From: Streptomyces sp. WZ-12
GTDB taxonomy: Bacteria > Actinomycetota > Actinomycetes > Streptomycetales > Streptomycetaceae
Length of the DNA: 64,000 nt
Direction of reading: 5' to 3'
NCBI RefSeq assembly: GCF_028898845.1
Contig: NZ_CP118574.1
Span: 6,931,001-6,995,000 of the forward strand
Shown: positions 43,701 to 53,320 of the stretch, piece after piece
Position numbering within the stretch: position 1 is the first letter of the stretch
Layout of the letters: each line of letters starts with the position of its first letter
The notes under the pieces: generated by a model
Told to the model about the DNA's origin: nothing
Databases searched by the model: none
What the model saw: only the letters and a program-made list of their open reading frames with translations
Made by a program: the position numbers and the translations under genes

Positions 43701-44930
43701 ATGCATGGATGGCCCGCTTCTGAGGTCCCCGCCCTGCCTGGTCAGGGCCGCGACCTGAGGATCCACGACACCGCGACCGGTGGACGAGTACCCCTCGACC
43801 CCGGTCCCGTCGCCCGTATCTACGTCTGCGGCATCACGCCGTACGACGCCACCCACATGGGACACGCGGCGACCTACAACGCGTTCGACCTCGTCCAGCG
43901 CGTGTGGCTCGACACGAAGCGTCAGGTGCACTACGTGCAGAACGTCACCGACGTCGACGACCCGCTGCTGGAGCGGGCGGTGGCGACCGGCGTCGACTGG
44001 ACCGCGCTCGCCGAGCGCGAGACCGCCCTGTTCCGCGAGGACATGACGGCGCTGCGGATGCTGCCGCCGCGCCACTACATCGGCGCCGTCGAGGCGATAC
44101 CGCGGATCATCCCGCTGGTGGAGCGGCTGCGCGAGGCCGGTGCGGCCTACGAGCTGGACGGCGACATCTACTTCTCGGTCGCCTCCGACCCGCACTTCGG
44201 CGGGGTCTCCGGCCTGGACGCCGAGGCCATGCGGCTGCTGTCCGCGGAGCGCGGCGGCGACCCGGAGCGGGAGGGCAAGAAGAACCCGCTCGACCCGATG
44301 CTGTGGATGGCCGCCCGGGACGGCGAGCCGAGTTGGGACGGCGGCTCGCTGGGCCCCGGTCGGCCCGGCTGGCACATCGAGTGCGTCGCCATCGCCCTGG
44401 AGCACCTGGGCATGGGCTTCGACGTGCAGGGCGGCGGCTCCGACCTCGCCTTCCCGCACCACGAGATGGGCGCCTCGCACGCCCAGGCGCTGACCGGTGA
44501 ACACCCCTTCGCCAAGACGTACGTGCACGCCGGGATGGTCGCCCTGGACGGCGAGAAGATGTCGAAGTCCAAGGGCAACCTGGTCTTCGTCTCCGCGCTG
44601 CGGCGGGACGGCGTCGATCCGGCCGCGATCCGGCTGACGCTGCTGGCCCACCACTACCGCAGCGACTGGGAGTGGACCGACGCGGTGCTGACCGAGGCTC
44701 AGGACCGGCTGGCCCGTTGGCGGGCCGCGGTCTCCCGCCCGGACGGCCCGCCGGCCGAGGAGCTGCTGGCGGAGGTCCGCGCCGCGCTGGCCGACGACCT
44801 CGACGCCCCCACCGCGCTGGCGGCGGTGGACCGTTGGGCCGCCCGGCAGCAGGCCGACGGCGGCACGGACGAAGGCGCTCCCGGGCTCGTCTCCCGCGCG
44901 GTGAACGCGCTGCTGGGCGTCGCGCTGTAG
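43701..44930 (+). CDS. mshC: L-cysteine:1D-myo-inositol 2-amino-2-deoxy-glucopyranoside ligase
   Basis: 409 residues, homologous to cysteinyl-tRNA synthetase but lacking its anticodon-binding end. The HIGH-like site is [17 protein letters not shown], with a zinc Cys in [10 protein letters not shown]; the KMSKS site is [17 protein letters not shown]; adenylation residues lie in [18 protein letters not shown]. It joins Cys to GlcN-Ins using ATP, the third step of mycothiol synthesis. Preceded by the phosphatase/DUF3090/SCO1664 block and closed by a strong terminator. The ribosome-binding site is weak (CTCAAGGC). Confidence 0.95.
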   Translation: MHGWPASEVPALPGQGRDLRIHDTATGGRVPLDPGPVARIYVCGITPYDATHMGHAATYNAFDLVQRVWLDTKRQVHYVQNVTDVDDPLLERAVATGVDWTALAERETALFREDMTALRMLPPRHYIGAVEAIPRIIPLVERLREAGAAYELDGDIYFSVASDPHFGGVSGLDAEAMRLLSAERGGDPEREGKKNPLDPMLWMAARDGEPSWDGGSLGPGRPGWHIECVAIALEHLGMGFDVQGGGSDLAFPHHEMGASHAQALTGEHPFAKTYVHAGMVALDGEKMSKSKGNLVFVSALRRDGVDPAAIRLTLLAHHYRSDWEWTDAVLTEAQDRLARWRAAVSRPDGPPAEELLAEVRAALADDLDAPTALAAVDRWAARQQADGGTDEGAPGLVSRAVNALLGVAL

Positions 44931-44943
44931 GGCACCAAGCGCG

Positions 44944-44977
44944 AGGGGCGCCCCCGCCGGATGGTGGGGGCGCCCCT
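44944..44977 (+). terminator. Rho-independent terminator after mshC
   Basis: Perfect 12-bp stem AGGGGCGCCCCC / GGGGGCGCCCCT, 10-base loop, followed by TTT. Confidence 0.9.
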
Positions 44978-45052
44978 TTTCGCCTTTGTCGCCGGGTGGC
45001 TTCGTCCTTGCGGGCCCGGGGAGTTGGGGCCCGCGGCGGTCGGGCCCGCGGG

Positions 45053-46153
45053 TCAGCGGTCGGTGCCGGTCTCCTCCGGGCCGTCGCCGTCGGTGCGGCC
45101 CCCGCCCGGATCGCCGCCTTCCTCGCCGGTCTCCGGGCCGGACGGCTTCGGGGGACCGGACTCCTCCGGCGGCCGGGGCTCGCGCGGCTCCTTGGGCGTG
45201 CTCCGCGGCTGCCGGGTGCGGCCGCTGGCCGGGTCGCGGAGGTAGGAGCCGTCCCGGCCGTCGGCGAGACCGCCCTCGGTCGCCACCCCCGGACCGGCCT
45301 GCGGGTCGCGGCGGCGCAGGTACCGCTCGAACTCGCGGGCGATGGCCTCGCCGGACGCCTCCGGCAGATCGGCGGTGTCCCGGGCCTCCTCCAGCGACTG
45401 GACGTACTCGGCCACCTCGCTGTCCTCCGCGGCGAGTTGGTCCACGCCCAACTGCCAGGCGCGGGCGTCCTCGGTCAGCTCGCCGAGCGGGATCCGCAGG
45501 TCGAGCAGGTCCTCCAGGCGGTTGAGGAGGGCGAGGGTGGCCTTGGGGTTGGGCGGTTGGGAGACGTAGTGCGGCACCGCGGCCCACAGGCTGACCGCCG
45601 GGACGCCGGCGTGGGTGCACGCCTCCTGGAGGATGCCGACGATGCCCGTCGGGCCCTCGTAGCGGGACTCCTCCAGGTCCAGTCGGCGGGCCAGGTCCGC
45701 GTCCGAGCTGACGCCGCTGACCGGGACCGGTCTGGTGTGCGGGGTGTCGCCCAGCAGCGAGCCCAGCACCACCACCATCTCCACGCCCAACTCGTGGGCG
45801 AAGCCCAGGAGTTCGTTGCAGAACGAGCGCCAGCGCATGCTCGGCTCGATGCCGCGGACCAGGACCAGGTCCCGGGCGCGCCCCTTGCCGTCGGCGTCGC
45901 CGATCCGGACGACCGAGAGCCGGGTCGTGGGCCAGGTGACCTTGCGGACGCCGTTCTCCAGGAAGACCGTCGGGCGGTTCACCTGGAAGTCGTAGTAGTC
46001 CTCGGCGTCGAGCGCGGCGAAGACCTCGCCCTTCCACTCACGGTCCAGGTGGGCGACCGCGGCGGAGGCGGCATCGCCGGCGTCGTTCCAGCCCTCGAAC
46101 GCGGCCACCATGACCGGGTCGATCAGCTCGGGCACCCCCTCCAGCTCGATCAC
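45053..46153 (-). CDS. PAC2 family protein (proteasome-assembly-chaperone-like)
   Basis: 366 residues. GTG 46153 is chosen because AAGGAGG precedes it at ideal distance and the protein then starts IELEGVPELIDPVMVAAFEG, as in the family. The globular PAC2 domain spans about 1-265, with WNDAGDAASAAVAHLDREW and a VVVLGSLLGDTPHTRPVPVS segment. The last 90 residues are a disordered Pro/Gly/Glu-rich tail. Actinobacteria have proteasomes, and PAC2 proteins resemble their eukaryotic assembly chaperones, but the actual role is unproven. It faces mshC and diverges from the sugar-acid cluster. Confidence 0.88.
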   Translation of the reverse strand: MIELEGVPELIDPVMVAAFEGWNDAGDAASAAVAHLDREWKGEVFAALDAEDYYDFQVNRPTVFLENGVRKVTWPTTRLSVVRIGDADGKGRARDLVLVRGIEPSMRWRSFCNELLGFAHELGVEMVVVLGSLLGDTPHTRPVPVSGVSSDADLARRLDLEESRYEGPTGIVGILQEACTHAGVPAVSLWAAVPHYVSQPPNPKATLALLNRLEDLLDLRIPLGELTEDARAWQLGVDQLAAEDSEVAEYVQSLEEARDTADLPEASGEAIAREFERYLRRRDPQAGPGVATEGGLADGRDGSYLRDPASGRTRQPRSTPKEPREPRPPEESGPPKPSGPETGEEGGDPGGGRTDGDGPEETGTDR

Positions 46154-46383
46154 CCAGCCCCTCCTTCCGGCCGGTCGGGCGTGTGAGGCCACCGGCTGCA
46201 GTTCCATTGCGTGCGCCCCCAGCCTACGGCGTCCGCGGTGCCGTTCTGCAGCCCCTTGACGAGCGCGCGTGCGGATACATCCGAGCTGTGGTGGGAGAGG
46301 ACGGCCGAATCCGGGCCCCGGAGCCGGTGCGGGCGACGGAATCGGGTGCCGAGGTCTGGACGCCGCCTTCGGGGCGGGGCTAT

Positions 46384-46412
46384 ACATCGGAGGACCGGGA
46401 AAGGTCCGATGT
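46384..46412 (+). promoter_or_regulatory. Predicted GntR operator before the fuconate dehydratase gene
   Basis: ACATCGGA and TCCGATGT form a perfect 8-bp inverted repeat with 13 bases between. Each half matches the palindrome in front of the GntR regulator gene (54951-54965). It ends 39 bases before the dehydratase ATG, within a 298-base intergenic region (46154-46451) that otherwise shows nothing. Confidence 0.6.
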
Positions 46413-46451
46413 TCTCCCGTGACATCCGCCGCGAGCCCAGGGAGTCTGCCC

Positions 46452-47783
46452 ATGGCCGTCAGCGACACCGTCACCGGGCTGGAGGTCCACGACGTCCGCT
46501 TCCCCACCTCCGACCGGCTGCACGGCTCGGACGCGATGCACCCCGACCCCGACTACTCCGCCGCCTACTTGACCCTGCACACCGCCGACGGGCCGGCCGG
46601 CCACGGCTTCTGCTTCACCCTCGGCCGCGGCAACGACGTGATGGCCGCCGCGATCCGGGCGCTGGCCCCGTACGTGGTCGGCCGCCCCGCACCGGTCACC
46701 GCCGCCCGGCTCGGCGCGCTGCACCGCGCCCTCACCCACGACTCCCAACTCCGCTGGCTCGGGCCGGAGAAGGGCGTGGCGCAGATGGCCGCGGGCGCGG
46801 TGGTCAACGCCGCCTTCGACCTCGCCGCGCGCCGCGCCCGGCGGCCCGTCTGGGAGTTCCTGGCCCGCCTGACCCCCGAAGAGCTGGTCGGGCTGGTCGA
46901 CTTCCGCTACCTCTCCGACGCGCTGACGCCCGAGGAGGCGCTGGCCCTGCTGCGCGCCGCCGAGCCCGGCCGGGCCGCCCGCGCCGCCCGCCTCAGGACC
47001 GAGGGCTACCCCGCCTACACCACCTCGCCCGGCTGGTTGGGCCACGACGACGCGACCGTCATCCGGCTCGCCGAGGCGGCGGTGGCCGACGGCTTCGGGC
47101 AGCTCAAGCTGAAGGTGGGCGCCGATCTCGACGACGACCTGCGGCGGTTGAAGCTGGTCCGGGCCGCGGTCGGGCCCGGCGTGCGGATCGCCGTCGACGC
47201 CAACCAGCGCTGGGACGTGGCCGAGGCGGTCCGTTGGATGACCGCGCTGGCGCCGCACGCCCCGTACTGGATCGAGGAGCCGACCAGTCCGGACGACGTC
47301 CTGGGGCACGCCGCGGTGCGCGCCGGGCAGCCGGTGAAGGTCGCCACCGGGGAGCACGTCGCCAACCGGGTGGTGTTCAAACAGTTGTTGCAGGCCGGCG
47401 CGGTGGACTTCGTGCAGATCGACGCGGCCCGGGTGGCCGGGGTCCCGGACAACCTGGCGGTCCTGCTGATGGCCGCGAAGTACGGGGTGCCGGTGTGTCC
47501 GCACGCCGGCGGGGTGGGACTGTGCGAGCTGGTGCAGCACCTGGCGATGTTCGACTACGTGGCGGTGTCCGGGAGTTGGGAGGACCGGGTGATCGAGTAC
47601 GTCGACGACCTGCACGAGCACTTCACCGAGCCGGCCGTGGTCGTGCGCGGCCGCTACCGGGCGCCCGCCGCGCCCGGCTTCTCGGCCCGTATGGAGCCGG
47701 CGTCGCTGGCCGCGTACCGCTTCCCCGACGGGCCGGTGTGGCGGGCCCGCGGACCGCAGCGGGCGACCGGGGCCCCGGCGTGA
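46452..47783 (+). CDS. L-fuconate dehydratase (enolase superfamily)
   Basis: 443 residues from ATG 46452 (GGGAGTCTGCCC upstream). Dehydrates L-fuconate to 2-keto-3-deoxy-L-fuconate. Catalytic features of the mandelate-racemase/enolase barrel: KLKVG (K-x-K) near 218, VDANQRW (metal Asp about 248), [10 protein letters not shown] (Glu about 275), ATGEHVANR (Glu about 301) and [11 protein letters not shown] (His about 351). The N-terminal capping domain has [20 protein letters not shown] and [12 protein letters not shown], typical of L-fuconate dehydratase. First gene of a catabolic operon with an SDR, an ABC importer, an aldose dehydrogenase and a lactonase. Confidence 0.9.
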   Translation: MAVSDTVTGLEVHDVRFPTSDRLHGSDAMHPDPDYSAAYLTLHTADGPAGHGFCFTLGRGNDVMAAAIRALAPYVVGRPAPVTAARLGALHRALTHDSQLRWLGPEKGVAQMAAGAVVNAAFDLAARRARRPVWEFLARLTPEELVGLVDFRYLSDALTPEEALALLRAAEPGRAARAARLRTEGYPAYTTSPGWLGHDDATVIRLAEAAVADGFGQLKLKVGADLDDDLRRLKLVRAAVGPGVRIAVDANQRWDVAEAVRWMTALAPHAPYWIEEPTSPDDVLGHAAVRAGQPVKVATGEHVANRVVFKQLLQAGAVDFVQIDAARVAGVPDNLAVLLMAAKYGVPVCPHAGGVGLCELVQHLAMFDYVAVSGSWEDRVIEYVDDLHEHFTEPAVVVRGRYRAPAAPGFSARMEPASLAAYRFPDGPVWRARGPQRATGAPA

Positions 47784-48565
47784 ACGGGCCTTCTGGGACG
47801 GGTGACTTCGCGGGCCTGGGCGCCCTGGTCACCGGCGGTGGCTCGGGCATCGGGGCGGCCACCGCCGCGCTGCTGCTGGCCCGCGGCGCCCGCGTCGCCG
47901 TCCTGGACCGCGATCCGTCCGGGGCGCCCGCCGGGGCGGTGCGGATCGCCGCGGACGTCACCGACGGTGCCGGCGTGCGGGCCGGGGTCGCCGCGGCGGT
48001 GGCCGAACTGGGCGCCCTGCACGCCCTCGTCGGCAACGCCGGGACCGGCGCGGTGGGCACCGTCGAGGACAACGACGACGAGGAGTGGGGGCACGTCCTG
48101 GACGTCAACGTGCTGGGGCTGGTGCGCACCGCCCGGGCCGCGCTGCCGCACCTGCGGCGGGCCGCGGCCGACGCGCCCGGCAGCGTCTCCATCACCCACA
48201 CCTGCTCCATCGCCGCCACCGCCGGGCTGCCGCAGCGGGCCCTCTACAGCGCCAGCAAGGGGGCGGTGCTCGCGCTGACCCTGGCGATGGCCACCGACCA
48301 CCTCCGGGACGGCATCCGCGTCAACTGCGTCAACCCCGGTACCGCGGACACCCCTTGGGTGGCCCGGCTGCTCGACCGGGCCCCCGACCCGGCCGCCGAA
48401 CGGGCCGCGCTCAACGCCCGTCAGCCCCTGGGCCGGATGGTCACCGCCGGGGAAGTCGCCGCCGCCATCGTCCACTTGGCGTCCCCGGCCGCCTCCGGCA
48501 TCACCGGCACCGCGCTGGCCGTCGACGGCGGGATGCAGGGGCTGCGGCCGCGCCCGGCCGACTGA
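47780..48565 (+). CDS. SDR oxidoreductase, probable 2-keto-3-deoxy-L-fuconate dehydrogenase
   Basis: 261 residues, GTG start overlapping the dehydratase stop (GTGA). Rossmann fold with [20 protein letters not shown] (cofactor), [11 protein letters not shown] (NAG), Ser/Tyr/Lys in [20 protein letters not shown] and YSASKGAV, and a C-terminal [20 protein letters not shown]. The 2-keto-3-deoxy-L-fuconate dehydrogenase assignment rests on position directly after the dehydratase. It would give the 2,4-diketo acid using NAD+. Confidence 0.85.
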   Translation: MNGPSGTGDFAGLGALVTGGGSGIGAATAALLLARGARVAVLDRDPSGAPAGAVRIAADVTDGAGVRAGVAAAVAELGALHALVGNAGTGAVGTVEDNDDEEWGHVLDVNVLGLVRTARAALPHLRRAAADAPGSVSITHTCSIAATAGLPQRALYSASKGAVLALTLAMATDHLRDGIRVNCVNPGTADTPWVARLLDRAPDPAAERAALNARQPLGRMVTAGEVAAAIVHLASPAASGITGTALAVDGGMQGLRPRPAD

Positions 48566-48632
48566 GCGCACCGGTGCAACGGGCCGACGGCACCACGACC
48601 GAGGGGCCACCCATCCAACGCGAGGGAGCACC

Positions 48633-49679
48633 ATGAGACCGCCCGTGTGCCGCACCGGTGCGGCGGCCGGCGCCGCGGCGCTGGCGCTGCTCGCGCCGCT
48701 CGTGCTGACCGGCTGCAACCGCGGCGCCGACGCCAGGGGCCGGATCGGCATCGACGTGCCCCGCACCGACACCGACTTCTGGGACTCCTACCAGCAGTAC
48801 CTACAGGCGGACCTGGCGCACGGCCGTCCGTCCGCGCTCCCGTTGGCCAACTCGCAGAACGACGTCTCCAAGGTCGTCTCCGACGTCGAGGCACTGACCG
48901 GCCAGGGCGCCCGGGCGATCGTGATGGCGCCGCAGGACACCGGGGCCATCACCGCCGAACTCAAGCGGCTGGCCGGCAAGAAGATCCCGGTCGTCAGCGT
49001 CGACACCCGCCCCGACGACGGCCCGGTCTACATGGTCGTCCGGGCCGACAACCGTGCCTACGGGGAGCGGTCCTGCGAGTTCCTCGGCCGGCGGCTCGGC
49101 GGCCGCGGCCGGGTCGCCGAGCTCCAGGGGGACCTCAGCTCGATCAACGGCCGGGACCGCTCGGAGGCGTTCGCGGCCTGCATGAAGCGGAAGTTCCCGG
49201 GCATCACCGTCCACGAGCTGACCACCGACTGGAAGGGCGAGGTCGCCTCCGCCAAGCTCCAGAGCCTGCTCGCCCAACACCACGACCTGGGCGGCGTCTA
49301 CCTCCAGGCCGGCGGCGCCTTCCTCCAGCCGGTGCTGGCCCTGCTGCGCCAGCGCGGCCTGCTCACACCCGCCGGGACGCCCGGCCACCTCACTCTCGTC
49401 TCCAACGACGGCATCCCCGACGAGCTGACCGCCATCCGGGCCGGCACCCTCGACGCCACCCTCTCCCAACCCGCCGACCTCTACGCCAAGTACGCCCTGT
49501 ACTACGCCCGCGCGGCCCTGGCGGGCCGGACCTTCCGGCCCGGCCCCACCGACCACGGCTCGACCGTCGTGCGGATCAAGAACGGGCTGGAGGACCAACT
49601 GCCGGCCACCCTGGTCACCAAGGACAACGTCAACGACCCGCGCCTGTGGGCCAACCAGCTCGCGGAGGAGGGGAAGTGA
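48633..49679 (+). CDS. Sugar ABC transporter substrate-binding lipoprotein
   Basis: 348 residues. Signal sequence with lipobox LTGC (Cys28), so anchored outside the membrane. Periplasmic-binding-protein type I fold as in RbsB: RIGIDVPRTDTDFWDSYQQY, SVDTRPDDGPVYMVV, AELQGDLSSINGRDRSEAFA and TLVSNDGIPDELTAIRAGTL. Expected to bind L-fucose or a related sugar. Starts 67 bases after the SDR stop, and its stop overlaps the ATPase GTG. Confidence 0.88.
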   Translation: MRPPVCRTGAAAGAAALALLAPLVLTGCNRGADARGRIGIDVPRTDTDFWDSYQQYLQADLAHGRPSALPLANSQNDVSKVVSDVEALTGQGARAIVMAPQDTGAITAELKRLAGKKIPVVSVDTRPDDGPVYMVVRADNRAYGERSCEFLGRRLGGRGRVAELQGDLSSINGRDRSEAFAACMKRKFPGITVHELTTDWKGEVASAKLQSLLAQHHDLGGVYLQAGGAFLQPVLALLRQRGLLTPAGTPGHLTLVSNDGIPDELTAIRAGTLDATLSQPADLYAKYALYYARAALAGRTFRPGPTDHGSTVVRIKNGLEDQLPATLVTKDNVNDPRLWANQLAEEGK

Positions 49680-51247
49680 GCGCCGGCCCGCACGGCGAGC
49701 CCGCGCCCGGGGGGCCGGCGGCGGTGCACGCCGAGGGCATCGTCAAGCGCTACGGCCCCACCCTCGCCCTCGACCGCGTCCGGTTGACCGTCCTGCCCGG
49801 CGAGGCGCACGCCCTGGTCGGCCGCAACGGCGCCGGCAAGTCGACCCTGGTGTCCGTGCTGACCGGGATGGTCCGGCCGGACGCCGGACGGGTCGCCTTC
49901 GGGGGCCGGCCCGCGCCCCGTTGGGGCGACCCCGCCGCCTGGCAGCGCGAGGTCGCCTGCGTCCACCAGCGGCCGATGACCGTGCCCGGGCTGACGGTGG
50001 CCGAGAACCTCTACCTCAACCACTTCCCCGGCGGCCGCATCCTGCGCTGGCGCACGCTGCGGGCCCGCGCCCGGGAACTGCTCGCCGGCTACGGCGTGGA
50101 CGTCGACCCGGCCGCCCACCTCGGCGAACTGGGCGCCGAACAGCGCCAGTTCGTGGAGATCGCCCGCGCCCTGTCGCGCGGCGCCCGGCTGGTCGTCCTG
50201 GACGAACCCACCGCCCGGCTGGACGCGGCCGGCATCGACCGGCTCGTCGACCGGCTGCGGGACCTGCGCTCCCGGGGCGTGGCGTTCCTGTTCATCTCCC
50301 ACCACCTCCAGGAGGTCTTCGCCTGCTGCGACACCGTCACCGTCCTGAGGGACGCCCGCCGGGTGCTGACCGCCCCGGTCGCCGGGCTGACCGAGGACGC
50401 CCTGGTGACGGCGATGACGGGGGAGGGGGGTGGGGGCATCGGCCCCGTGGGCGCCGCGCCGCCGCCCGTCGCGGCGGCGGACGGGGAGCCGTTGCTGCGC
50501 GCCGAAGCGCTGGCCCTCAACGGCCACTTCGGGCCGCTCGACCTGACCGTGCGGGCCGGCGAGGTGGTCGGCCTGGCGGGCGCCGCCGCCGGCGGGACCA
50601 CCGCGTTCGCCGAGGCGCTGGCGGGGCTGCGCTCCCCGGACGCCGGGCGGCTCACCGTCCGCGGCCGGCCGGTGCGCCCCGGCAGCGTGCCGGGCGCCCT
50701 GGACGCCGGCATCGGCTACGTCCCCGAGGACCGGCACCGCCAGGGCCTGGTACCCGGGCGCAGCCTCGCCGACAACGTCACCCTGGCGCTCACCGGCGAG
50801 CTGGGCCCGTGGGGGACCGTACTGCCGGCCCGGACCCGGGAGTTGGCCGGCCGGGCGATGGCCGAACTGGACATCAAGGCCGCCGGCCCCGGCCAGCCGG
50901 TCGCCGGGCTCTCCGGCGGCAACCAGCAGAAGGTGGTGGTCGCCCGCGCGCTGGCCCGCGACCCCGTGGTGCTGGTCGCGGTCCGCCCGACCGGGGGCGT
51001 GGACGTGCGGGCGAAGGCGGCCCTGTTGGGCATCGTGCGGCGGGTCGCGGACGGCGGCCGGGGCGCCCTGATCGTCTCCGACGAACCCGACGACCTGCGG
51101 ATCTGCGACCGGGTGGTGACGGTCTTCCGGGGCCGGGTCCGGGCCGAGTTCGGCGCCGGCTGGCGCACCGCGGAGCTGGTGGCCGCGATGGAGGGCGTCG
51201 CCGCCGACCCGCCGGAGACCCCCACGACGGAAGGGACCGCGCCATGA
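49676..51247 (+). CDS. Sugar ABC transporter ATP-binding protein (double ATPase, RbsA-type)
   Basis: 523 residues, GTG 49676 overlapping the lipoprotein stop, with GGAGGAGGGGAA upstream. Two ABC domains. The first has Walker A GRNGAGKSTLV, signature LGAEQRQFVEIARAL and Walker B LVVLDEPTARLD. The second has a degenerate Walker A, GAAAGGTTAF, without the Lys, but a good signature LSGGNQQKVVVARALA. One active plus one degenerate site is common in RbsA-type proteins. Energises import with the permease, whose ATG overlaps its stop (ATGA). Confidence 0.9.
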   Translation: MSAGPHGEPAPGGPAAVHAEGIVKRYGPTLALDRVRLTVLPGEAHALVGRNGAGKSTLVSVLTGMVRPDAGRVAFGGRPAPRWGDPAAWQREVACVHQRPMTVPGLTVAENLYLNHFPGGRILRWRTLRARARELLAGYGVDVDPAAHLGELGAEQRQFVEIARALSRGARLVVLDEPTARLDAAGIDRLVDRLRDLRSRGVAFLFISHHLQEVFACCDTVTVLRDARRVLTAPVAGLTEDALVTAMTGEGGGGIGPVGAAPPPVAAADGEPLLRAEALALNGHFGPLDLTVRAGEVVGLAGAAAGGTTAFAEALAGLRSPDAGRLTVRGRPVRPGSVPGALDAGIGYVPEDRHRQGLVPGRSLADNVTLALTGELGPWGTVLPARTRELAGRAMAELDIKAAGPGQPVAGLSGGNQQKVVVARALARDPVVLVAVRPTGGVDVRAKAALLGIVRRVADGGRGALIVSDEPDDLRICDRVVTVFRGRVRAEFGAGWRTAELVAAMEGVAADPPETPTTEGTAP

Positions 51248-52275
51248 CCGAGACCACGGCACCCTCGGCCGCCGACGCGGCTCCGACCGGCCCGGCGCGC
51301 CGCGCCCGCAGGGCCCCGGGCCGCTGGCGGGACCTCTCCCTCGTCCCGGTGATCCTCCTGCTCGGCGTCGTCGGCTTCATCGTCTCGCCCGCCTTCCTCA
51401 CCGGCGACAACCTCATCGGCGTCGTCCAACAGTCCACCGAACTGGGCCTGTTGGTGCTCGGCGAGGCGCTGGTGCTGATCAGCGGGCGGATGGACCTGTC
51501 GCTGGAGTCGACCATCGGGCTGGCCCCGGTGGTCGCCCTCTGGCTCGTCCTGCCCGCCCGCGGCGGCCGCTTCACCGGCCTGGAGCTGCTGCCCACCTGG
51601 ACCTCGGTCCCGCTCTGCCTGGCCGTGGGCGCGGCCATCGGCGCCGCCAACGGCTTCCTCATCCTCCGGCTGCGGGTCAACGGCTTCATCGCCACCCTCG
51701 GCATGCTCACCATGCTGCGCGGCCTCCAGGTGGGCCTCTCCGAGGGCCGCTCGCTCGCCGATGTCCCGGATTCCTTCGCCTACTTGGGCCGCACCGTCTG
51801 GCTGGGCGTCCCGGCCGCCGTCTGGATCTGCCTGGCCCTCTACGCGCTCGGCGGCGCCGCCCTCGGCTACCTCCGGCACGGCCGGGCCCTGTACGCGCTC
51901 GGCGGCAACCCGGAGGCGGCCCGGGCGGCCGGCATCCGCACCGACCGGCTCACCTGGGTCGTGCTGATCCTGGCCGGCACCCTGGCGGCCTTCGCCGGCG
52001 TCCTCTACACGGGCCACTACGGCGCGGTCTCCGCCAGCCAGGGCAGCGGCTGGATCTTCCAGGTGTTCGCCGCCGCGGTGATCGGCGGCATCAGCCTCAA
52101 GGGCGGCCGCGGCACCCTCTTCGGTGCGCTCACCGGCGTCCTGACCCTGCAACTCGTCATCAACGTGATGACGTTGGGCGGGGTGCCGCCGCTGTGGACC
52201 CAGTTCCTCAACGGCGCGATCATCCTGCTCGCGCTGGTCGTCTCCCGCTTCACCAGCGGCGAGAAGCAGGACTGA
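51244..52275 (+). CDS. Sugar ABC transporter permease (RbsC-type)
   Basis: 343 residues, about nine to ten membrane helices. It carries the branched/ribose permease pattern STELGLLVLGEALVLISGRM, DLSLES, RVNGFIATLGMLTMLRGLQV, ALYALGGNPEAARAAGIRTD (the EAA-type coupling loop) and FAAAVIGGISLKGGRGTLFG. Forms the membrane channel with the preceding ATPase and lipoprotein. Confidence 0.92.
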   Translation: MTETTAPSAADAAPTGPARRARRAPGRWRDLSLVPVILLLGVVGFIVSPAFLTGDNLIGVVQQSTELGLLVLGEALVLISGRMDLSLESTIGLAPVVALWLVLPARGGRFTGLELLPTWTSVPLCLAVGAAIGAANGFLILRLRVNGFIATLGMLTMLRGLQVGLSEGRSLADVPDSFAYLGRTVWLGVPAAVWICLALYALGGAALGYLRHGRALYALGGNPEAARAAGIRTDRLTWVVLILAGTLAAFAGVLYTGHYGAVSASQGSGWIFQVFAAAVIGGISLKGGRGTLFGALTGVLTLQLVINVMTLGGVPPLWTQFLNGAIILLALVVSRFTSGEKQD

Positions 52276-52288
52276 GGGGGCCGCCGCG

Positions 52289-53290
52289 ATGCGCGTGCCG
52301 CCGGACGGACCACGGGAGTTGGGCCGCAGTGGGGTCACCGTCCCGCCACTGGGCCTGGGCTGCGCCCCACTGGGCAACCTCTACCGCGCCGTCCCCGAGG
52401 AGCGCGCCCGCGCCGTCGTCCACACGGCCCTGGCCACCGGCGCCCACTACCTGGACACCGCCCCGCACTACGGCGTCGGCCTCTCCGAGGAGCGCCTCGG
52501 CCGGGCGCTGCGCGGCGTGGACCGGGCGCACTACGTGCTCTCCACCAAGGTCGGCCGCCGGCTCCGCCCGCTCGCGCCCGGCGAACGGCCGCCCGGCGAG
52601 GGCTTCGTGGCCACCCCCGCGCGGGCCCGCACCTGGGACCTCACCCGCGACGGCATCCGCGCCACCCTTCAGGCGTCCCTGGAACGGCTCGGCGTGGCCG
52701 CGGTGGACATCGTCTACCTCCACGACGTCGAGCACCACCTCCGCGAGGTCCACGAGACCGGCTACCCGGCGCTGGCCGAGCTCCGCGCCCAGGGCACGGT
52801 CCGCGCCATCGGCTTCGGCATGAACCACAGCGGTGTACTGGCCGACCTGGTAGCCGAGTTGGACATCGACGTGGCGCTGTGCGCCGGCCGCTGGACGCTG
52901 CTGGACCGGACCGCCGCGGCCGACCTGCTGCCGGTGTGCGCCCGGCGCGGCACCTCGGTGGTGGTCGGCGGGGTCTACAACTCCGGCCTGCTCGCCGACC
53001 CGTCCCCCGGCGCCCCCTACGACTACGCCCCCGCCCCGCCGGCCGTCCTCGCCCGGGCCCGCGAACTGGCCGCGGTCTGCGCCGCGTTCGACGTCCCCCT
53101 CAAGGCGGCCGCACTGCGCTTCCCGTTCGGGCACCCGGCCGTCGCCGCGGCCGTGGTCGGCGCCGCCTCGCCGGAGGAGGCCGCCGAGAACGCCGCCCTC
53201 TTCCGCCACCCGATCCCGGACGGCCTGTGGCACGCCCTGGTCGCCCGCGGCCTGCTCGACCCCGATCTGCCGCTGCCGCCGGGCTGTTGA
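52289..53290 (+). CDS. Aldo/keto reductase, probable L-fucose dehydrogenase
   Basis: 333 residues, ATG 14 bases after the permease. Barrel motifs GRSGVTVPPLGLGCAPLGNL, YLDTAPHYGVGLSEERLGRA (Asp, Tyr), STKVGRR (Lys) and YLHDVEHHLREVHE (His). This resembles D-threo-aldose 1-dehydrogenase/L-fucose dehydrogenase, which oxidises L-fucose to L-fucono-lactone with NAD(P)+. The role fits the neighbouring lactonase and dehydratase. Confidence 0.85.
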   Translation: MRVPPDGPRELGRSGVTVPPLGLGCAPLGNLYRAVPEERARAVVHTALATGAHYLDTAPHYGVGLSEERLGRALRGVDRAHYVLSTKVGRRLRPLAPGERPPGEGFVATPARARTWDLTRDGIRATLQASLERLGVAAVDIVYLHDVEHHLREVHETGYPALAELRAQGTVRAIGFGMNHSGVLADLVAELDIDVALCAGRWTLLDRTAAADLLPVCARRGTSVVVGGVYNSGLLADPSPGAPYDYAPAPPAVLARARELAAVCAAFDVPLKAAALRFPFGHPAVAAAVVGAASPEEAAENAALFRHPIPDGLWHALVARGLLDPDLPLPPGC

Positions 53291-53320
53291 CGCCCGCCGT
53301 CCCGACCCGGGAGCCGTCCG

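Noticed and set aside
42663..46037. Open frame of 1124 codons on the minus strand
   Set aside because: Antisense shadow of the SCO1664-family gene and mshC, and out-of-frame over PAC2.
46211..47779. Long in-frame extension upstream of the SDR gene
   Set aside because: Shadow of the dehydratase in another frame; the SDR begins at the GTGA overlap at 47780.
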